A stretch of DNA of 64,000 bases from Treponema sp. (GCA_024400915.1 JAKSLX010000014.1:10443-74442); one strand, 5' to 3'. Counted from the stretch's first letter, positions 8,237 to 17,725 are shown. Numbers and translations are program-made. The notes: generated by a model not told the origin, from the letters alone.

Positions 8237-8252
8237 TGGATATTGGTAGTCA
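8237..8252 (+). repeat. Solitary iteron TGGATATTGGTAGTCA
   Basis: This matches the origin iteron at 14 of 16 positions. It lies in the intergenic space after the YitT gene, 3.7 kb from the origin array and in the same orientation as most origin iterons. Confidence 0.75.
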
Positions 8253-8434
8253 TATTCAGATTCATGATTTCCTCTTTTTTCTATAACAAGAATTTATTAA
8301 TGTAAGAACATCTAACCGCCTCTGACTCAGTAAAAATTTGTTTTATTACATGAAATTTAAGTTATAATGAATTCGAAATAAAAATATGAAAATGGGGTTC
8401 TGTTTTCATAAGTCTTATACAAAGAGAGAATGAA

Positions 8435-10303
8435 ATGAGTTTGTTCGGATTGTTCATGGTGTTCTTTGGAATTTCCACGATTGTCGGTGTTCCAATTTTA
8501 TCTTCTTTTCAGGTTACACAGATCAAAGGTTCTACTTGGGGAGATTGGGTTTCTAGTCTGGCTGCGTCTCTTGGACCTGCTGCTGGTGTTTTTATTGTTG
8601 TATGCATCATCATTTATTTCTGGATGAAGCCTTTGACTCAGCTGTTGAAGGATGCTGAAACAAGGGAGCTTACTCCGGCTGAAAAAATGAAAGCTCAGAA
8701 AATCATGACCAGAACAAATGTCTTGACTGTAATCAGTATACTTCTTGGATATCCTGTTGGAAACGGTACGACAATCATCATCAAGACCATGGCAGGTAAG
8801 GTTAATTACAACAAGACTGACCTTATAGTGATTATGATTTTGATTTTCCTTTATGGATTTACTGCAATCCAGTATTCCGTGAATTGTTTCAATTCCATGG
8901 CCAGAAAGCAGCTTGCCAAATTGAAGATTACAAGCACAGAAGGCATAAGGACCACCCATTTTACCATTTCACTTGGTTTGACAATCGCAGATGTTGTTTT
9001 CCTTATGGGTTGGCATTTGTTCTGTTCCGGATATTCAGCTGTGAGAAATGAATGGGAGATGGAATTGTTTATCAGAAAGGCTTTGTTCTCGTTGGGAGAA
9101 TGTGTCTTTATTGCAACTCCTTTGGTATATCTGCTTTTGAGTCAGTTGAGAAAACGTTTCTATGAAACAATCCGACAGATTGAGATGCTTAGAAAAGGAG
9201 GTGACCTTGTTTCTCGTCTCAGCATCGGAACATTTGATGACTTTGGTGTTGTTATGACAGAAATGAATAAGCTCATGGATTTCCTCCGTGATGCCCTTTC
9301 TCATCTCAGGGTTGAAAATTCAAATGTAGGACAAGGTGCTGATGATCTGTATATGGTTTCCGAAGCATCTTCTGCTGGTGTTGAACAGATTATTTCATCT
9401 TTTGGAAGGGTTCATTCAGAAAATGAACAGCAGGACAAGCTCCTCAACAATGCAAGGGTTAGTATTGAAAAGCTTAATGAAGACGCTATTTCTGCAAGCA
9501 ACACAATGGAAGAACAGGCCCGTGATGAAGAGATGAACGCCGCTTCAATCACAGAAATGGTAAGAAATATCCAGTCCATTTCTGAATTGATTTCAAGAGC
9601 ACAGATCCTTTCCACAGAACTTTCCCAGTCTTCTGTTGCCGGTACGGAAGAGGTTGAAAAGACTCAGGCTGTCATTGATAAGATCGAGGAAAAATCAAAG
9701 AAGATGATCGAGGTCATAAATGTTATCCAGAAGGTTGCCACACAGACTAATCTTCTTGCCATGAATGCCGCAATCGAAGCAGCTCATGCCGGCGCCGCAG
9801 GTAAAGGTTTCTCAGTCGTTGCAGATGAAATTCGAAAGCTTGCGGTGAACACACAGAACCAGGCAAAGAACATCAGCGATCTTATTACAGAAATCACTGA
9901 ATCCATAGATATCGGATCCATCACAATGAAAGGCACAAAGAATCTGTTCTACAAGATTCAGGATGGCATTACGGAGCAGAATGAGGTTGTAAAGAAAATC
10001 AACGATACAATGGATACACAGTCTGCAAGTGCAAATATAGTTCTTGCAAAAGTTAATCAGATTTCAAGACAGATCCTTGATGTAAATCAGATCATCAAGA
10101 ATCAGGCAAACTACACAAATGAAATCAAGTATGGAATCGAAGAGATCGTAAACCTTTCTGATAATGTAAATACAGCGATTGATGAGTCGGAAAATGTTAT
10201 CCGCGTATTTGCAGGCTCAATCGAGACCGTTAAAGAGAAGGCAGAGGAAAACAGAAGTTCCGTTGAATCAATCACAAAGGAACTTAACAAGTTTACACTG
10301 TAG
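8435..10303 (+). CDS. Methyl-accepting chemotaxis protein with multi-helix membrane sensor
   Basis: A 622-residue chemoreceptor. Instead of the usual two helices around a periplasmic ligand domain, the first 240 residues hold about six hydrophobic stretches with only short loops, so sensing is probably within the membrane. The cytoplasmic signalling hairpin follows, with the invariant tip QTNLLAMNAAIEAAHAG and then GKGFSVVADEIRKLA. It should recruit CheA and CheW to control flagellar rotation. The ribosome site is GAGAG before the ATG. Two terminators follow the gene. Receptors of this build are known in spirochaetes, but the ligand is unknown. Confidence 0.9.
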   Translation: MSLFGLFMVFFGISTIVGVPILSSFQVTQIKGSTWGDWVSSLAASLGPAAGVFIVVCIIIYFWMKPLTQLLKDAETRELTPAEKMKAQKIMTRTNVLTVISILLGYPVGNGTTIIIKTMAGKVNYNKTDLIVIMILIFLYGFTAIQYSVNCFNSMARKQLAKLKITSTEGIRTTHFTISLGLTIADVVFLMGWHLFCSGYSAVRNEWEMELFIRKALFSLGECVFIATPLVYLLLSQLRKRFYETIRQIEMLRKGGDLVSRLSIGTFDDFGVVMTEMNKLMDFLRDALSHLRVENSNVGQGADDLYMVSEASSAGVEQIISSFGRVHSENEQQDKLLNNARVSIEKLNEDAISASNTMEEQARDEEMNAASITEMVRNIQSISELISRAQILSTELSQSSVAGTEEVEKTQAVIDKIEEKSKKMIEVINVIQKVATQTNLLAMNAAIEAAHAGAAGKGFSVVADEIRKLAVNTQNQAKNISDLITEITESIDIGSITMKGTKNLFYKIQDGITEQNEVVKKINDTMDTQSASANIVLAKVNQISRQILDVNQIIKNQANYTNEIKYGIEEIVNLSDNVNTAIDESENVIRVFAGSIETVKEKAEENRSSVESITKELNKFTL

Positions 10304-10324
10304 TTCAGATAACGGATAAAAATG

Positions 10325-10366
10325 AAAACGCCATCGAAACAGTTTGAGTTGCTTCGATGGCGTTTC
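10325..10366 (+). terminator. Terminator after the chemoreceptor gene
   Basis: The inverted repeat AACGCCATCGAA/TTCGATGGCGTT forms a 12-bp stem followed by TTCTGT. Because it is nearly symmetric it could act in both directions, although the T tract is short. Confidence 0.7.
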
Positions 10367-10383
10367 TGTCTATGGTATATAAG

Positions 10384-10408
10384 CTCCTCGGAAACGGGGA
10401 GTTTTTTT
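10384..10408 (+). terminator. Second terminator with GAAA tetraloop
   Basis: CTCCTCG-GAAA-CGGGGAG forms a seven-pair stem closed by a GAAA tetraloop and followed by seven T. It lies directly after the first hairpin, forming a tandem stop for the chemoreceptor transcript. Confidence 0.85.
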
Positions 10409-10435
10409 AGTTGTGCTTTCCTGATTCATCGGAAA

Positions 10436-11362
10436 CTATTCCTTCTTTTTCTTAAGGATCTTGATAAGTTTAACAATCAATCCTACACGACCAAAAAGCA
10501 GCCAGAAGAAGAATGCAAGAACTGCAAGCAAAGGAACTCCAAAGACGATGAAATAGAAGATTCCCATCAGCAATGAAGCCATGAAATTTACAAAATCGCT
10601 GCCGAATTTTCTGAAGTTTTCTCCTAAGTCTGGCCATTCAAAACCGCTGTCATTGAAGCCTGTAGGAAGCTCGATGCCGATATAGATTGTTGAATAGTCA
10701 ACCTGATTTGAAAGTCGTTTAAGTCTTCCTTCCATAACTTCGATTTCTGAGATCACATTGTTCAGCTGGCGTTCAATCTCGAGAAGATCCTTTATGTCCT
10801 TTGCCTGGGAAAGATATGATTCAAGTTTGTCCCGCATGATTTTCTTTGTGTCCAGACGGGTCTTCAAGTCATAGAAATCTTCTGTGACATCCTGGCTGTT
10901 TACCGAGCGATACTTTATTTTTCCAAGCTCACCTGCGGCGGTCATGGCTTCCTCAAATTTTGATGAAGGAATCTTTACTGTCGCATGGTAGGAATATTCA
11001 TAGGTCGATGAGTCTGTGATATAACCGCCAAAACTCTTCGCAAATTCTGTGATGAGATTTTCTGAATTTGAAAGGGTGTCGCTTTCAAGTGTGATGTTTC
11101 CGGTCTTGATCAGCTTTCTTTCGACGTTGATGTTGTTGTTTCCATAGGCGGCTGATTCTTCCACATAGGATTCCATTTCCATTGCATCCGCCATAACGAA
11201 ACTTGAATTTACGGTGTTCGCGGTTTTCATTTTGGCCATTCTTGGAGCTTCAACCTGTTTTGTAAGAACTCCGTTGTCAGCGTATTTTTTATTGCCACAA
11301 CCAGCCAATCCAAAAAGGATCAATCCTGTTAATGCCATGATAGTGATTTTTCTTGCTTTCAT
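10436..11362 (-). CDS. DUF4349 lipoprotein
   Basis: A 308-residue envelope protein. The N-terminus MKARKITIMALTGLILFGLAGC is a lipoprotein signal with lipobox LAGC. The central region (about 85-240) matches DUF4349 by layout: RKLIKTGNITLESD, then a long helical hairpin with YLSQAKDIKDLLEIERQLN, then YSTIYIGIELP. A hydrophobic helix (about 265-295) and a lysine-rich tail ending KKKKE anchor the C-terminus. It may therefore be tethered at both ends. The function of DUF4349 proteins is unknown. It converges with the chemoreceptor gene, and the tandem terminators lie between them. Confidence 0.82.
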   Translation of the reverse strand: MKARKITIMALTGLILFGLAGCGNKKYADNGVLTKQVEAPRMAKMKTANTVNSSFVMADAMEMESYVEESAAYGNNNINVERKLIKTGNITLESDTLSNSENLITEFAKSFGGYITDSSTYEYSYHATVKIPSSKFEEAMTAAGELGKIKYRSVNSQDVTEDFYDLKTRLDTKKIMRDKLESYLSQAKDIKDLLEIERQLNNVISEIEVMEGRLKRLSNQVDYSTIYIGIELPTGFNDSGFEWPDLGENFRKFGSDFVNFMASLLMGIFYFIVFGVPLLAVLAFFFWLLFGRVGLIVKLIKILKKKKE

Positions 11363-11496
11363 ATAAACCTCACGAAATATATATCTTATAAAACAATTGT
11401 GGCTCTAATGTAACAAAAAATATTTTGGAAATCATTAGAGTTTTCTAAACTGGTTCTAATGTTTGCATAAAATTCGTAACGTAGTAAAATGGAACC

Positions 11497-13659
11497 ATGA
11501 CTTTTAAACCTTGCATCAACGCTAAAAACCTAAAAAATGATATTCTTTCCGGAATCATTGTTGCATTTGTCTCAATTCCTATCGCAATGGGATATGCCCA
11601 GATCTCCGGACTTCCTGCGGTATATGGACTTTACGGTTCCCTGTTTCCTGTTTTGATTTATGGATTGCTTGCTTCCTCGCCTCAGTTTGTTGTTGGTGTG
11701 GATGCCATGCCTGCCGCTATGATCGGTTCGTCCCTTGCAACCCTTGGGATTGTTTCCGGTACTGATGCCGCTTTGCAGATTGTTCCTTCCATTTCTTTGA
11801 TGGTCGGTGTGTGGTTTGTGGTTTTCCGAATTCTGAAGGCGGGAAGGGTAGTAAAATACATCTCAAATCCAGTGATGGGAGGATTTATTTCCGGTGTTGG
11901 ATTTACGATCATTCTGATGCAGGTTCCAAAGCTTTTTGGAGGAAATCCTTCGACTGGCGAAGTGGTGCAGCTTGTGGCAAACATCATCAGGGAAATTCCG
12001 AATTTCAATCTTCTTTCGTTTCTGCTTGGACTTGGAACAGTTGTGGTTATCCTTGTTTCTAAGAAATTCCTGCCAAAATTTCCAATGTCCATTGTTATGC
12101 TTGGTGTAGGGATGGTTCTGACTGCTGTGTTTAAGATAGATCAGTATGGAGTTAAATTGCTTTCTGCCGTGGAAGGCGGATTCCCACATTTCTATGTTCC
12201 TGATGTGCTGCTTCTCGGAAACCATTTTCTTGACTATTTTATTTTGAGCCTGACCATTTCCCTTGTTATAATGGCTCAGACCTTGCTGGCCTCAAACAGC
12301 TATGCTTCCAAATACGATTATGAGATCAACAACGATCAGGAGCTGGTTGCCTATGCCGCAATGAACATTACGGCCGGACTTACCGGAAGCTGTCCAATCA
12401 ACGGCAGTGTTTCACGATCGGCCATCGCAGACCAGTTTTCCTGCAAGAGCCAGGTGATGTCCATTACTGCTTTTATGACAATGCTGATTGTGACCCTTTT
12501 CTGCACAAGATTCTTTGTGTATCTTCCTGTACCGATTCTGACCGGGATTGTCATGGGCGCTCTTATCGGAATTCTGGACATTAAGCAGGCCAAGCGACTG
12601 TGGAAATGCAACAAGCCTGAATTCCTGATTTTTGCCATGGCATTTCTTGGTGTCCTGTTTTTTGGAACAATTTACGGAGTGATGATCGGCGTGATTCTTT
12701 CCTTCATGTCGGTGGTGAAAAAGGCTGTTGTTCCTCCACGGGCATTTCTTGGAAAAATTCCAGGCCATCATGGCTATTATGATCTGAAGAGGAATAAGAG
12801 TTCCCGTCCGATCCAGAATACGGTGCTCTATCGTTTTGGCGGAAACCTGTTCTTTGCCAACATTGGCACTTTTGTGAATGATATTGAGGAAGCCGTTGCC
12901 GAAGACACAAAATTCGTGATTGTTGATGCAAGCGGCGTTGGAAACGTTGATATAACTGCGGTGGATAAGCTGATTGCCTTGTATGAGAAACTGTCGAAAA
13001 AGGGAATTCAGTTCTATCTTGCGGAACAGCAGGGACATGTGAACGATCTGATTCGTCAGTATGGTGGTGACAGGCTGATTGAGGAAGGTAAGGTTAGAAG
13101 GACATTGTCTCTGGCATTGCGAGCCTGTGGATTTGAGAAACCATATCCTCTTGAAGGACTGACTGAGGGAACCAACTACAGCTATGTGGAATCCAGCGAG
13201 AAGCTTGCCGAATTCGAGTGGGCATTTGGAAAGGACGCCGAAGCAAAAATGGAACAGCTGGCAAACGAAATTGTGGAAAACATTTCTTCTTATGCGGCCA
13301 GCACCGATGCAGCCCAGATTGAAAAAATCGATCTTGCGGAAGTTGAGGAGAAAATCAGCTGGGGAAAAATCGGACTTTTCGACGAGGAGGAACTTCTCGA
13401 GCATCTTGAGATCAAGCTTGAGCAGCTGGTTTCTAATGGAAAGCTTTCCATGGAACAGCTTAAGGCACTGGAGAAGCTTATTGAGCACAGAAAAGAGGTT
13501 GTCGAGGAAAAAGTCAATCTTCTTAATCCAAAGGCGATCGAGCTCCTTCACAGGCGAATGGAAATTGTTGAAAGCCATCTGAAAAAAATAAGTCCAAAGG
13601 AATTTGAGCACATTAAGGCATTCAAGGAAAATCTGCGTCAGAAAATCAGGAAGAACTGA
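11497..13659 (+). CDS. SulP-family anion transporter with STAS domain and long C-terminal extension
   Basis: A 720-residue SulP (SLC26-type) transporter. Residues about 10-410 form the 14-segment membrane core, opening with LSGIIVAFVSIPIAMGYAQI and SGLPAVYGLYGSLFP. A STAS domain spans about 438-545, with VDASGVGNVDITAVDKL as the switch loop. A further 170 residues, rich in Glu, Lys and Leu and likely helical or coiled-coil, extend beyond the usual end. The family moves sulfate, bicarbonate or other anions; the substrate is unknown. There is no ribosome site; TTGCAT and TAAAAT lie upstream with the latter six bases from ATG. An iteron begins four bases after the stop. Confidence 0.88.
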   Translation: MTFKPCINAKNLKNDILSGIIVAFVSIPIAMGYAQISGLPAVYGLYGSLFPVLIYGLLASSPQFVVGVDAMPAAMIGSSLATLGIVSGTDAALQIVPSISLMVGVWFVVFRILKAGRVVKYISNPVMGGFISGVGFTIILMQVPKLFGGNPSTGEVVQLVANIIREIPNFNLLSFLLGLGTVVVILVSKKFLPKFPMSIVMLGVGMVLTAVFKIDQYGVKLLSAVEGGFPHFYVPDVLLLGNHFLDYFILSLTISLVIMAQTLLASNSYASKYDYEINNDQELVAYAAMNITAGLTGSCPINGSVSRSAIADQFSCKSQVMSITAFMTMLIVTLFCTRFFVYLPVPILTGIVMGALIGILDIKQAKRLWKCNKPEFLIFAMAFLGVLFFGTIYGVMIGVILSFMSVVKKAVVPPRAFLGKIPGHHGYYDLKRNKSSRPIQNTVLYRFGGNLFFANIGTFVNDIEEAVAEDTKFVIVDASGVGNVDITAVDKLIALYEKLSKKGIQFYLAEQQGHVNDLIRQYGGDRLIEEGKVRRTLSLALRACGFEKPYPLEGLTEGTNYSYVESSEKLAEFEWAFGKDAEAKMEQLANEIVENISSYAASTDAAQIEKIDLAEVEEKISWGKIGLFDEEELLEHLEIKLEQLVSNGKLSMEQLKALEKLIEHRKEVVEEKVNLLNPKAIELLHRRMEIVESHLKKISPKEFEHIKAFKENLRQKIRKN

Positions 13660-13708
13660 TGGTGGATGATGGTAGTCGCTGTCGGTGGATATTCGTAGTC
13701 ATATTGAG

Positions 13709-13845
13709 TGGACTTCAGTAGTTGTGGACATTGGTAGTTGATTGATTCAGGTTGCGAAGGCGTGGAAGGGTGCGGAGCAGTAAAACGAAGGTTTTACCGA
13801 GGGTAACCGAGCCCTGGAAGGCCGTTTTGTGGAAGGAAGTCCGCC
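13709..13845. repeat. Duplicated 137-bp origin block, copy 2
   Basis: This copy has the same length as the block at 4077-4213 with about eight substitutions. It starts with two iterons (TGGACTTCAGTAGTTG, TGGACATTGGTAGTTG), then the hairpin GTAAAAC-GAAG-GTTTTAC. The iterons outside the block at 13663, 13686, 13867 and 13889 show that more than this block was copied or retained. Confidence 0.85.
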
Positions 13846-13966
13846 CGATGTTGAATCAGAATGAAGTGGATGTGAGTAGTCATTCGGGTGGATGTTGGTA
13901 GTTGTGGAAAATCGATTTGTTCAATTCTAGGAAATCTCACTTATATTAAATTTCTGTCAGACTTTC

Positions 13967-13979
13967 TATAATCGTTTCT
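13967..13979 (+). promoter_or_regulatory. TATAAT immediately before GH10 ATG (leaderless promoter)
   Basis: TATAAT at 13967-13972 is followed by exactly seven bases and then ATG at 13980. No purine-rich ribosome site exists between them. Transcription would be expected to begin at or next to the A of ATG. The -35 region is poor. Confidence 0.6.
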
Positions 13980-15062
13980 ATGAGTGATATTTTATTTGAA
14001 AAATTCAAGAATGATTTTCGTGTTGGCGCTGCCTTGAACGGTTTTATCTATGATGACCAGGCTGTCGCTAAATTTGAGAAAAGGATTGGAAAGAAACTTC
14101 CGTTTGATGTGAAGGACATTAAGGATGGCGAGATTGTAAAGAACCATTTTAACCTTATTGTGGCTGAAAACGACACAAAGATGGAACGTATTTATAAGGC
14201 GGAGAATACTTTTGATTTTGAGACCGCCGACAAATTTGTGAAATGGGGAAAGGAAAACAATAAGGATATCCGCTGGCATACCCTTGTCTGGCATAATCAG
14301 TCTCCAAAATGGATCTTTGAGGATGGAAACGGCGGAAAAGCCACAAAGGAGCAGCTGGAGAAACGTACCCGTGACTACATCTATGCTGTTGGCCAGCGTT
14401 ACGCAAATGACATCTGTTCTGTTGATGTCGTGAACGAATGCATTTCCGACAAGAAATTCGCATTGAGGACTCCTGAGGACCGTTCCCAGTGGCTTGATAT
14501 TATGGGTCCGGATTATGTCGACAAGGCCTTCTATTGGGCCAAGGAAGCATTTCCAAAATCAAATCTGGTCATAAATGACTACAACCTTGAAATGATTCCT
14601 GGCAAGCGGAATGGAATGTATGAATTTGTCAAGGGAATGCTTTCCCGCGGGGTTCCTGTGGATACTGTTGGGCTCCAGATGCACATCAACATGGCTTATC
14701 CTCCTGTAAGCATGATTGAAGAGACGATTGAACTGTATGGAAGTCTTGGATTGAATGTGATTGTCACAGAGATGGATGTTTCTGTTTACTATGATTTTAA
14801 GGACGGAAAGGAAGAATTTGAGCAGCGCAAGGAATTCACTGCGGAATTGATGGAGAAGCAGGCTGCCCGTTATGCTGAGCTTTTCCAGTGCTTCAGAAAG
14901 GAAGCCCAGAAAGGAATCCTCAAGGATGTTGTGCTTTGGGGTATTACAGATGCTTTCAGCTGGAAGAATCACTTTCCTGTTCCTGGCAGAATGGACGCAC
15001 CTCTCCTGTTTGGTGTGAAAGGTGAGCCAAAGCCTGCATTTGAAAGCGTCATGAAAATCTAG
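13980..15062 (+). CDS. Intracellular GH10 endo-beta-1,4-xylanase
   Basis: A 360-residue single-domain GH10 barrel. Conserved stretches are HFNLIVAENDTKME, IRWHTLVWHNQSPKW, DVVNECISD with acid/base Glu153, INDYNLE, and VIVTEMDVSV with nucleophile Glu264. It ends at the normal C-terminus of the catalytic domain, with no carbohydrate-binding module and no signal peptide. It should act in the cytoplasm on imported xylo-oligosaccharides, as other compact GH10 enzymes do. The gene begins right after the second iteron cluster without a ribosome site. Its stop overlaps the stop of the convergent kinase gene by three bases. Confidence 0.93.
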   Translation: MSDILFEKFKNDFRVGAALNGFIYDDQAVAKFEKRIGKKLPFDVKDIKDGEIVKNHFNLIVAENDTKMERIYKAENTFDFETADKFVKWGKENNKDIRWHTLVWHNQSPKWIFEDGNGGKATKEQLEKRTRDYIYAVGQRYANDICSVDVVNECISDKKFALRTPEDRSQWLDIMGPDYVDKAFYWAKEAFPKSNLVINDYNLEMIPGKRNGMYEFVKGMLSRGVPVDTVGLQMHINMAYPPVSMIEETIELYGSLGLNVIVTEMDVSVYYDFKDGKEEFEQRKEFTAELMEKQAARYAELFQCFRKEAQKGILKDVVLWGITDAFSWKNHFPVPGRMDAPLLFGVKGEPKPAFESVMKI

Positions 15063-16018
15063 AAAGGTTGAATCTTCAGCATGGTGATTGCCTGCTGGAG
15101 CAATGGACTTGAGTAGTCGTAGATTGAGGAATCTTCGTACCCGCGGAAACTTCCTTCCAGCATCATTGAAAGATAAAGGATGATGTCGTACCAGAGGAGT
15201 CTGCGGGTTTCTTTATAATTGAACTGGCTCTGCCCGTATCCGTCAAAGAAGGAAAGTGTGTATTTCTGGAGACGGAAACGGTCTTCCATGAGGGGATCGC
15301 CGAACAATGCCCGTTCCAGGTCGATGATTCCTGTAATTTCGTCGTTCTGAATGAAAATGTTTCCTTCCCATAGATCATAGTGGACAAGCGATGGTGTTAC
15401 ATTGCAGTCGAAGCATCTTCTGTCTTTCTCGAGAAGCTCGAAAAGTTCTTCCTTTGAGATGAAGAAATCCATTTTCTTTGATTCCGCGTCAGAAACCACA
15501 TTGCCGAGAAGGAATGATGTGAAATCGAACAGGGTCTCGAAAGTCTCGGAGCCACCCAGGGTTTTGTATACTGGATTCTGGATTTCCGCGATTTCCTTTA
15601 CCAGCTTTCCAATCTTATAGTCGATTTTTTCTTTTGTCTCTTTTGGGAGTGTGTCTTTTATGTCGGAATATCTCTGGCCTTCGAGAAATTCCATGAAGAA
15701 GTATTTGCCGGAACAGATTTTCCGGCTGCCGTCAAAATAGTATACTTCTGGAACTTTGACGGTCAGCTTGTCCTTGAGGAGTGAAAGTGCGGAAACCTCA
15801 GCCTCCATCATCTCAACTTCGTTTTTCATAAGACAGGATCTGTCGTCTGTTTCAATTTTCAGAATCGACTGGAAATCATCCGAAAAAGTGATTTTATAGA
15901 TGGCATTGAAAAATCCGCTGTCGATTTCTTTGCATTCAACGAATTCTCTTTCTGGAAAAGCCTGTTTTGCCATTTCCATGATTGTCTCGATAGGCTGTCT
16001 GTTCTTAGAGTGTCCCAT
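15059..16018 (-). CDS. APH-fold phosphotransferase (small-molecule kinase)
   Basis: A 319-residue kinase of the aminoglycoside/choline phosphotransferase fold. The catalytic loop VHYDLWEGNIF and the metal-binding GIIDLERALFGDP are intact, and the N-lobe has ILKIETDD for the ATP lysine. Such enzymes phosphorylate antibiotics, homoserine, choline or sugars; nothing in the sequence singles out a substrate, and resistance should not be assumed. The gene converges on the xylanase. An origin iteron (15104-15119) is embedded in its 3' end, encoding residues near YDYSSP. About 285 bases of AT-rich DNA separate its start from the antiporter gene. Confidence 0.8.
   Translation of the reverse strand: MGHSKNRQPIETIMEMAKQAFPEREFVECKEIDSGFFNAIYKITFSDDFQSILKIETDDRSCLMKNEVEMMEAEVSALSLLKDKLTVKVPEVYYFDGSRKICSGKYFFMEFLEGQRYSDIKDTLPKETKEKIDYKIGKLVKEIAEIQNPVYKTLGGSETFETLFDFTSFLLGNVVSDAESKKMDFFISKEELFELLEKDRRCFDCNVTPSLVHYDLWEGNIFIQNDEITGIIDLERALFGDPLMEDRFRLQKYTLSFFDGYGQSQFNYKETRRLLWYDIILYLSMMLEGSFRGYEDSSIYDYSSPLLQQAITMLKIQPF
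15104..15119 (+). repeat. Iteron inside the phosphotransferase gene
   Basis: TGGACTTGAGTAGTCG, identical in type to origin copies such as the one at 4334. It lies within the coding region of the minus-strand kinase near its C-terminus. Confidence 0.75.
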
Positions 16019-16304
16019 TTTTCACCTGTGTCCTGTTTAAGCTATAAAACATAATGACTTTTCGTAAAACACAAATTTTTAAATCTGAAGATATAACACA
16101 ATGTTATAAATGCACTATATTTAGATTCTACATTATTTAATGTAGTTATGCAAAACCTGTGATCTGCAATATCTTCAACTCCTTCCTAATTATTGCATGG
16201 ATTTCAAAGGATTTCCAATGGTTTCATTGTATTTCTATTGTAATTAATAGTAAAAATAATATAATTGTTTCTCATCAACATTCATATAAAAAGAGGCCTG
16301 TAAA

Positions 16305-17597
16305 ATGAGTTCGCTTCAAAATACAGAAGTTATTCTTCAAATTTTACTTTCTGTTGGACTTATTGTAATTGTCGCAAAATACTTTGGTATTCTTGCAAGA
16401 AAGATTGGCATTCCAGAGGTTGCTGGAATGATCGTTGCTGGTCTTTTACTTCGTTTTATTCCATGGTTCCATAATTACGGCGGAACTGATTCGAACATCA
16501 TCTACAACGAAGCAAATCAGTTTATTTCCTACATGTCAGAGATTGGGGTTATCCTTATCATGTTCTCAGCGGGATTGAGCACCAATCTTAAGTCTTTGAT
16601 AAAATCTGGTGTGAAGTCTACTGTTATCGCAGCTTTTGGTGTTTTGGTTCCTTTGATCATGGGAACAATCATGGCCTGCTGTTTCTGGGGCTTCCATTCT
16701 TTTGGTTCCTTGGAATTCTTTAAATGCGTGTTCATCGGAACAATCCTCACTGCGACTTCTGTAAGCATCTCAGTTGCCGTTTTGAAGGAATTTGGAAAGA
16801 TCAAGACGGATGTTGGCCAGACCATCATCAGTTCTGCGATTATCGATGATGTTTTTGGCATTATCGTCCTTACAATTGTTCTTGGTGTTTCTTCCGGAAA
16901 AGGCGGATACCTTGGAATCATCCTTAAGACAATTCTTTTCTTTGTCTGCGCTCTTGTTGTTGGATTCATTGTTTACAAGCTCTTTAAATGGTATGACAGA
17001 CGCCATCCAAGATCCCACAGAATTCCAATCTATGCTTTGGGTGTTGCCTTGATTTTTGCATACTGCGCAGAAAAATTCTTTGGAATTGCAGACATCACAG
17101 GTGCCTATATTGCGGGTATTGTTCTCTGCAATCTTCACGATGCTTCATATCTTGAATCAAAGATTGACATCAACTCATACATGTTCTTCAGCCCAGTGTT
17201 CTTTGCCGGCATCGGTCTCAAGACTGACCTTTCTGGAATGTCGATCGATCTTCTGTGGTTTGCGATCGCATTCGTGATCATCGGCTGTATCTCAAAGATT
17301 ATCGGTTGTGGTGGAATATCTAAAGCTTTAGGTTTTTCTTGGAAGGAAAGCTACCAGATTGGTCTTGGTATGATGGTTCGTGGTGAGGTTGCGTTGATCG
17401 TGGCTACAAAAGGACTTTCTACAGGGCTCATTGACCCAAAATATTTTACGGCAGTTATACTTCTCATTATTGTTTCTTCCATGCTGGTTCCTATTTTGCT
17501 TAAGCGTGCGTTTATGGGAAAAAATAAGCCGTCGGAAATTGGACCTCAGCCAGTTGTTGAATCGGCTCCTGCAGGAACAAATTCTACAGAAAACTAA
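16305..17597 (+). CDS. CPA2-type cation/proton antiporter
   Basis: A 430-residue integral membrane protein with about 12-13 hydrophobic helices. The Na+/H+ exchanger (KefB/NapA-like) pattern is visible: GIPEVAGMIVAGLLL at the N-terminus, ILTATSVSISVAVLKEFGK, SSAIIDDVFGIIVLT with the paired Asp residues of electrogenic antiporters, and GLGMMVRGEVALIVA near the C-terminus. The tail lacks a TrkA-N or other regulatory domain. It should export Na+ or K+ in exchange for protons for pH and salt balance. The ribosome site is AGAGG. A terminator follows at 17666-17698, so it appears monocistronic. Confidence 0.88.
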   Translation: MSSLQNTEVILQILLSVGLIVIVAKYFGILARKIGIPEVAGMIVAGLLLRFIPWFHNYGGTDSNIIYNEANQFISYMSEIGVILIMFSAGLSTNLKSLIKSGVKSTVIAAFGVLVPLIMGTIMACCFWGFHSFGSLEFFKCVFIGTILTATSVSISVAVLKEFGKIKTDVGQTIISSAIIDDVFGIIVLTIVLGVSSGKGGYLGIILKTILFFVCALVVGFIVYKLFKWYDRRHPRSHRIPIYALGVALIFAYCAEKFFGIADITGAYIAGIVLCNLHDASYLESKIDINSYMFFSPVFFAGIGLKTDLSGMSIDLLWFAIAFVIIGCISKIIGCGGISKALGFSWKESYQIGLGMMVRGEVALIVATKGLSTGLIDPKYFTAVILLIIVSSMLVPILLKRAFMGKNKPSEIGPQPVVESAPAGTNSTEN

Positions 17598-17665
17598 ATT
17601 TTTTCGTCATATAGTCAGAAGTCAATAAAGTTTTGTTTTAAAACTATAGAATTTTCGCTTATAAT

Positions 17666-17698
17666 AGAATTGCAGATTTCTGCGATTCTATTTTTTTT
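17666..17698 (+). terminator. Terminator after the antiporter gene
   Basis: GAATTGCAG-ATTT-CTGCGATTC forms a nine-pair stem with one G-T pair, then A and eight T. Confidence 0.85.
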
Positions 17699-17725
17699 AA
17701 CTGACTATATTTGAAAAGGTAAGAA

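Larger units (their letters stand above)
13660..13979. other. Second iteron cluster and repeat block
   Basis: A 320-base gap holding six more origin-type iterons at 13663, 13686, 13709, 13725, 13867 and 13889, all in the orientation of the main array, and copy 2 of the 137-bp origin block. It also holds the GH10 promoter (TATAAT at 13967-13972). No open reading frame of note is present. Confidence 0.8.

Noticed and set aside
12412..13611. 399-residue open frame opposite the SulP gene
   Set aside because: It is a shadow of the SulP reading frame, rich in rare residues (Cys, His, Phe) with no domain or ribosome site.
15059..16018. Antibiotic resistance kinase
   Set aside because: The APH fold is shared with many metabolic kinases, and no resistance-specific residues or mobile context were recognised.
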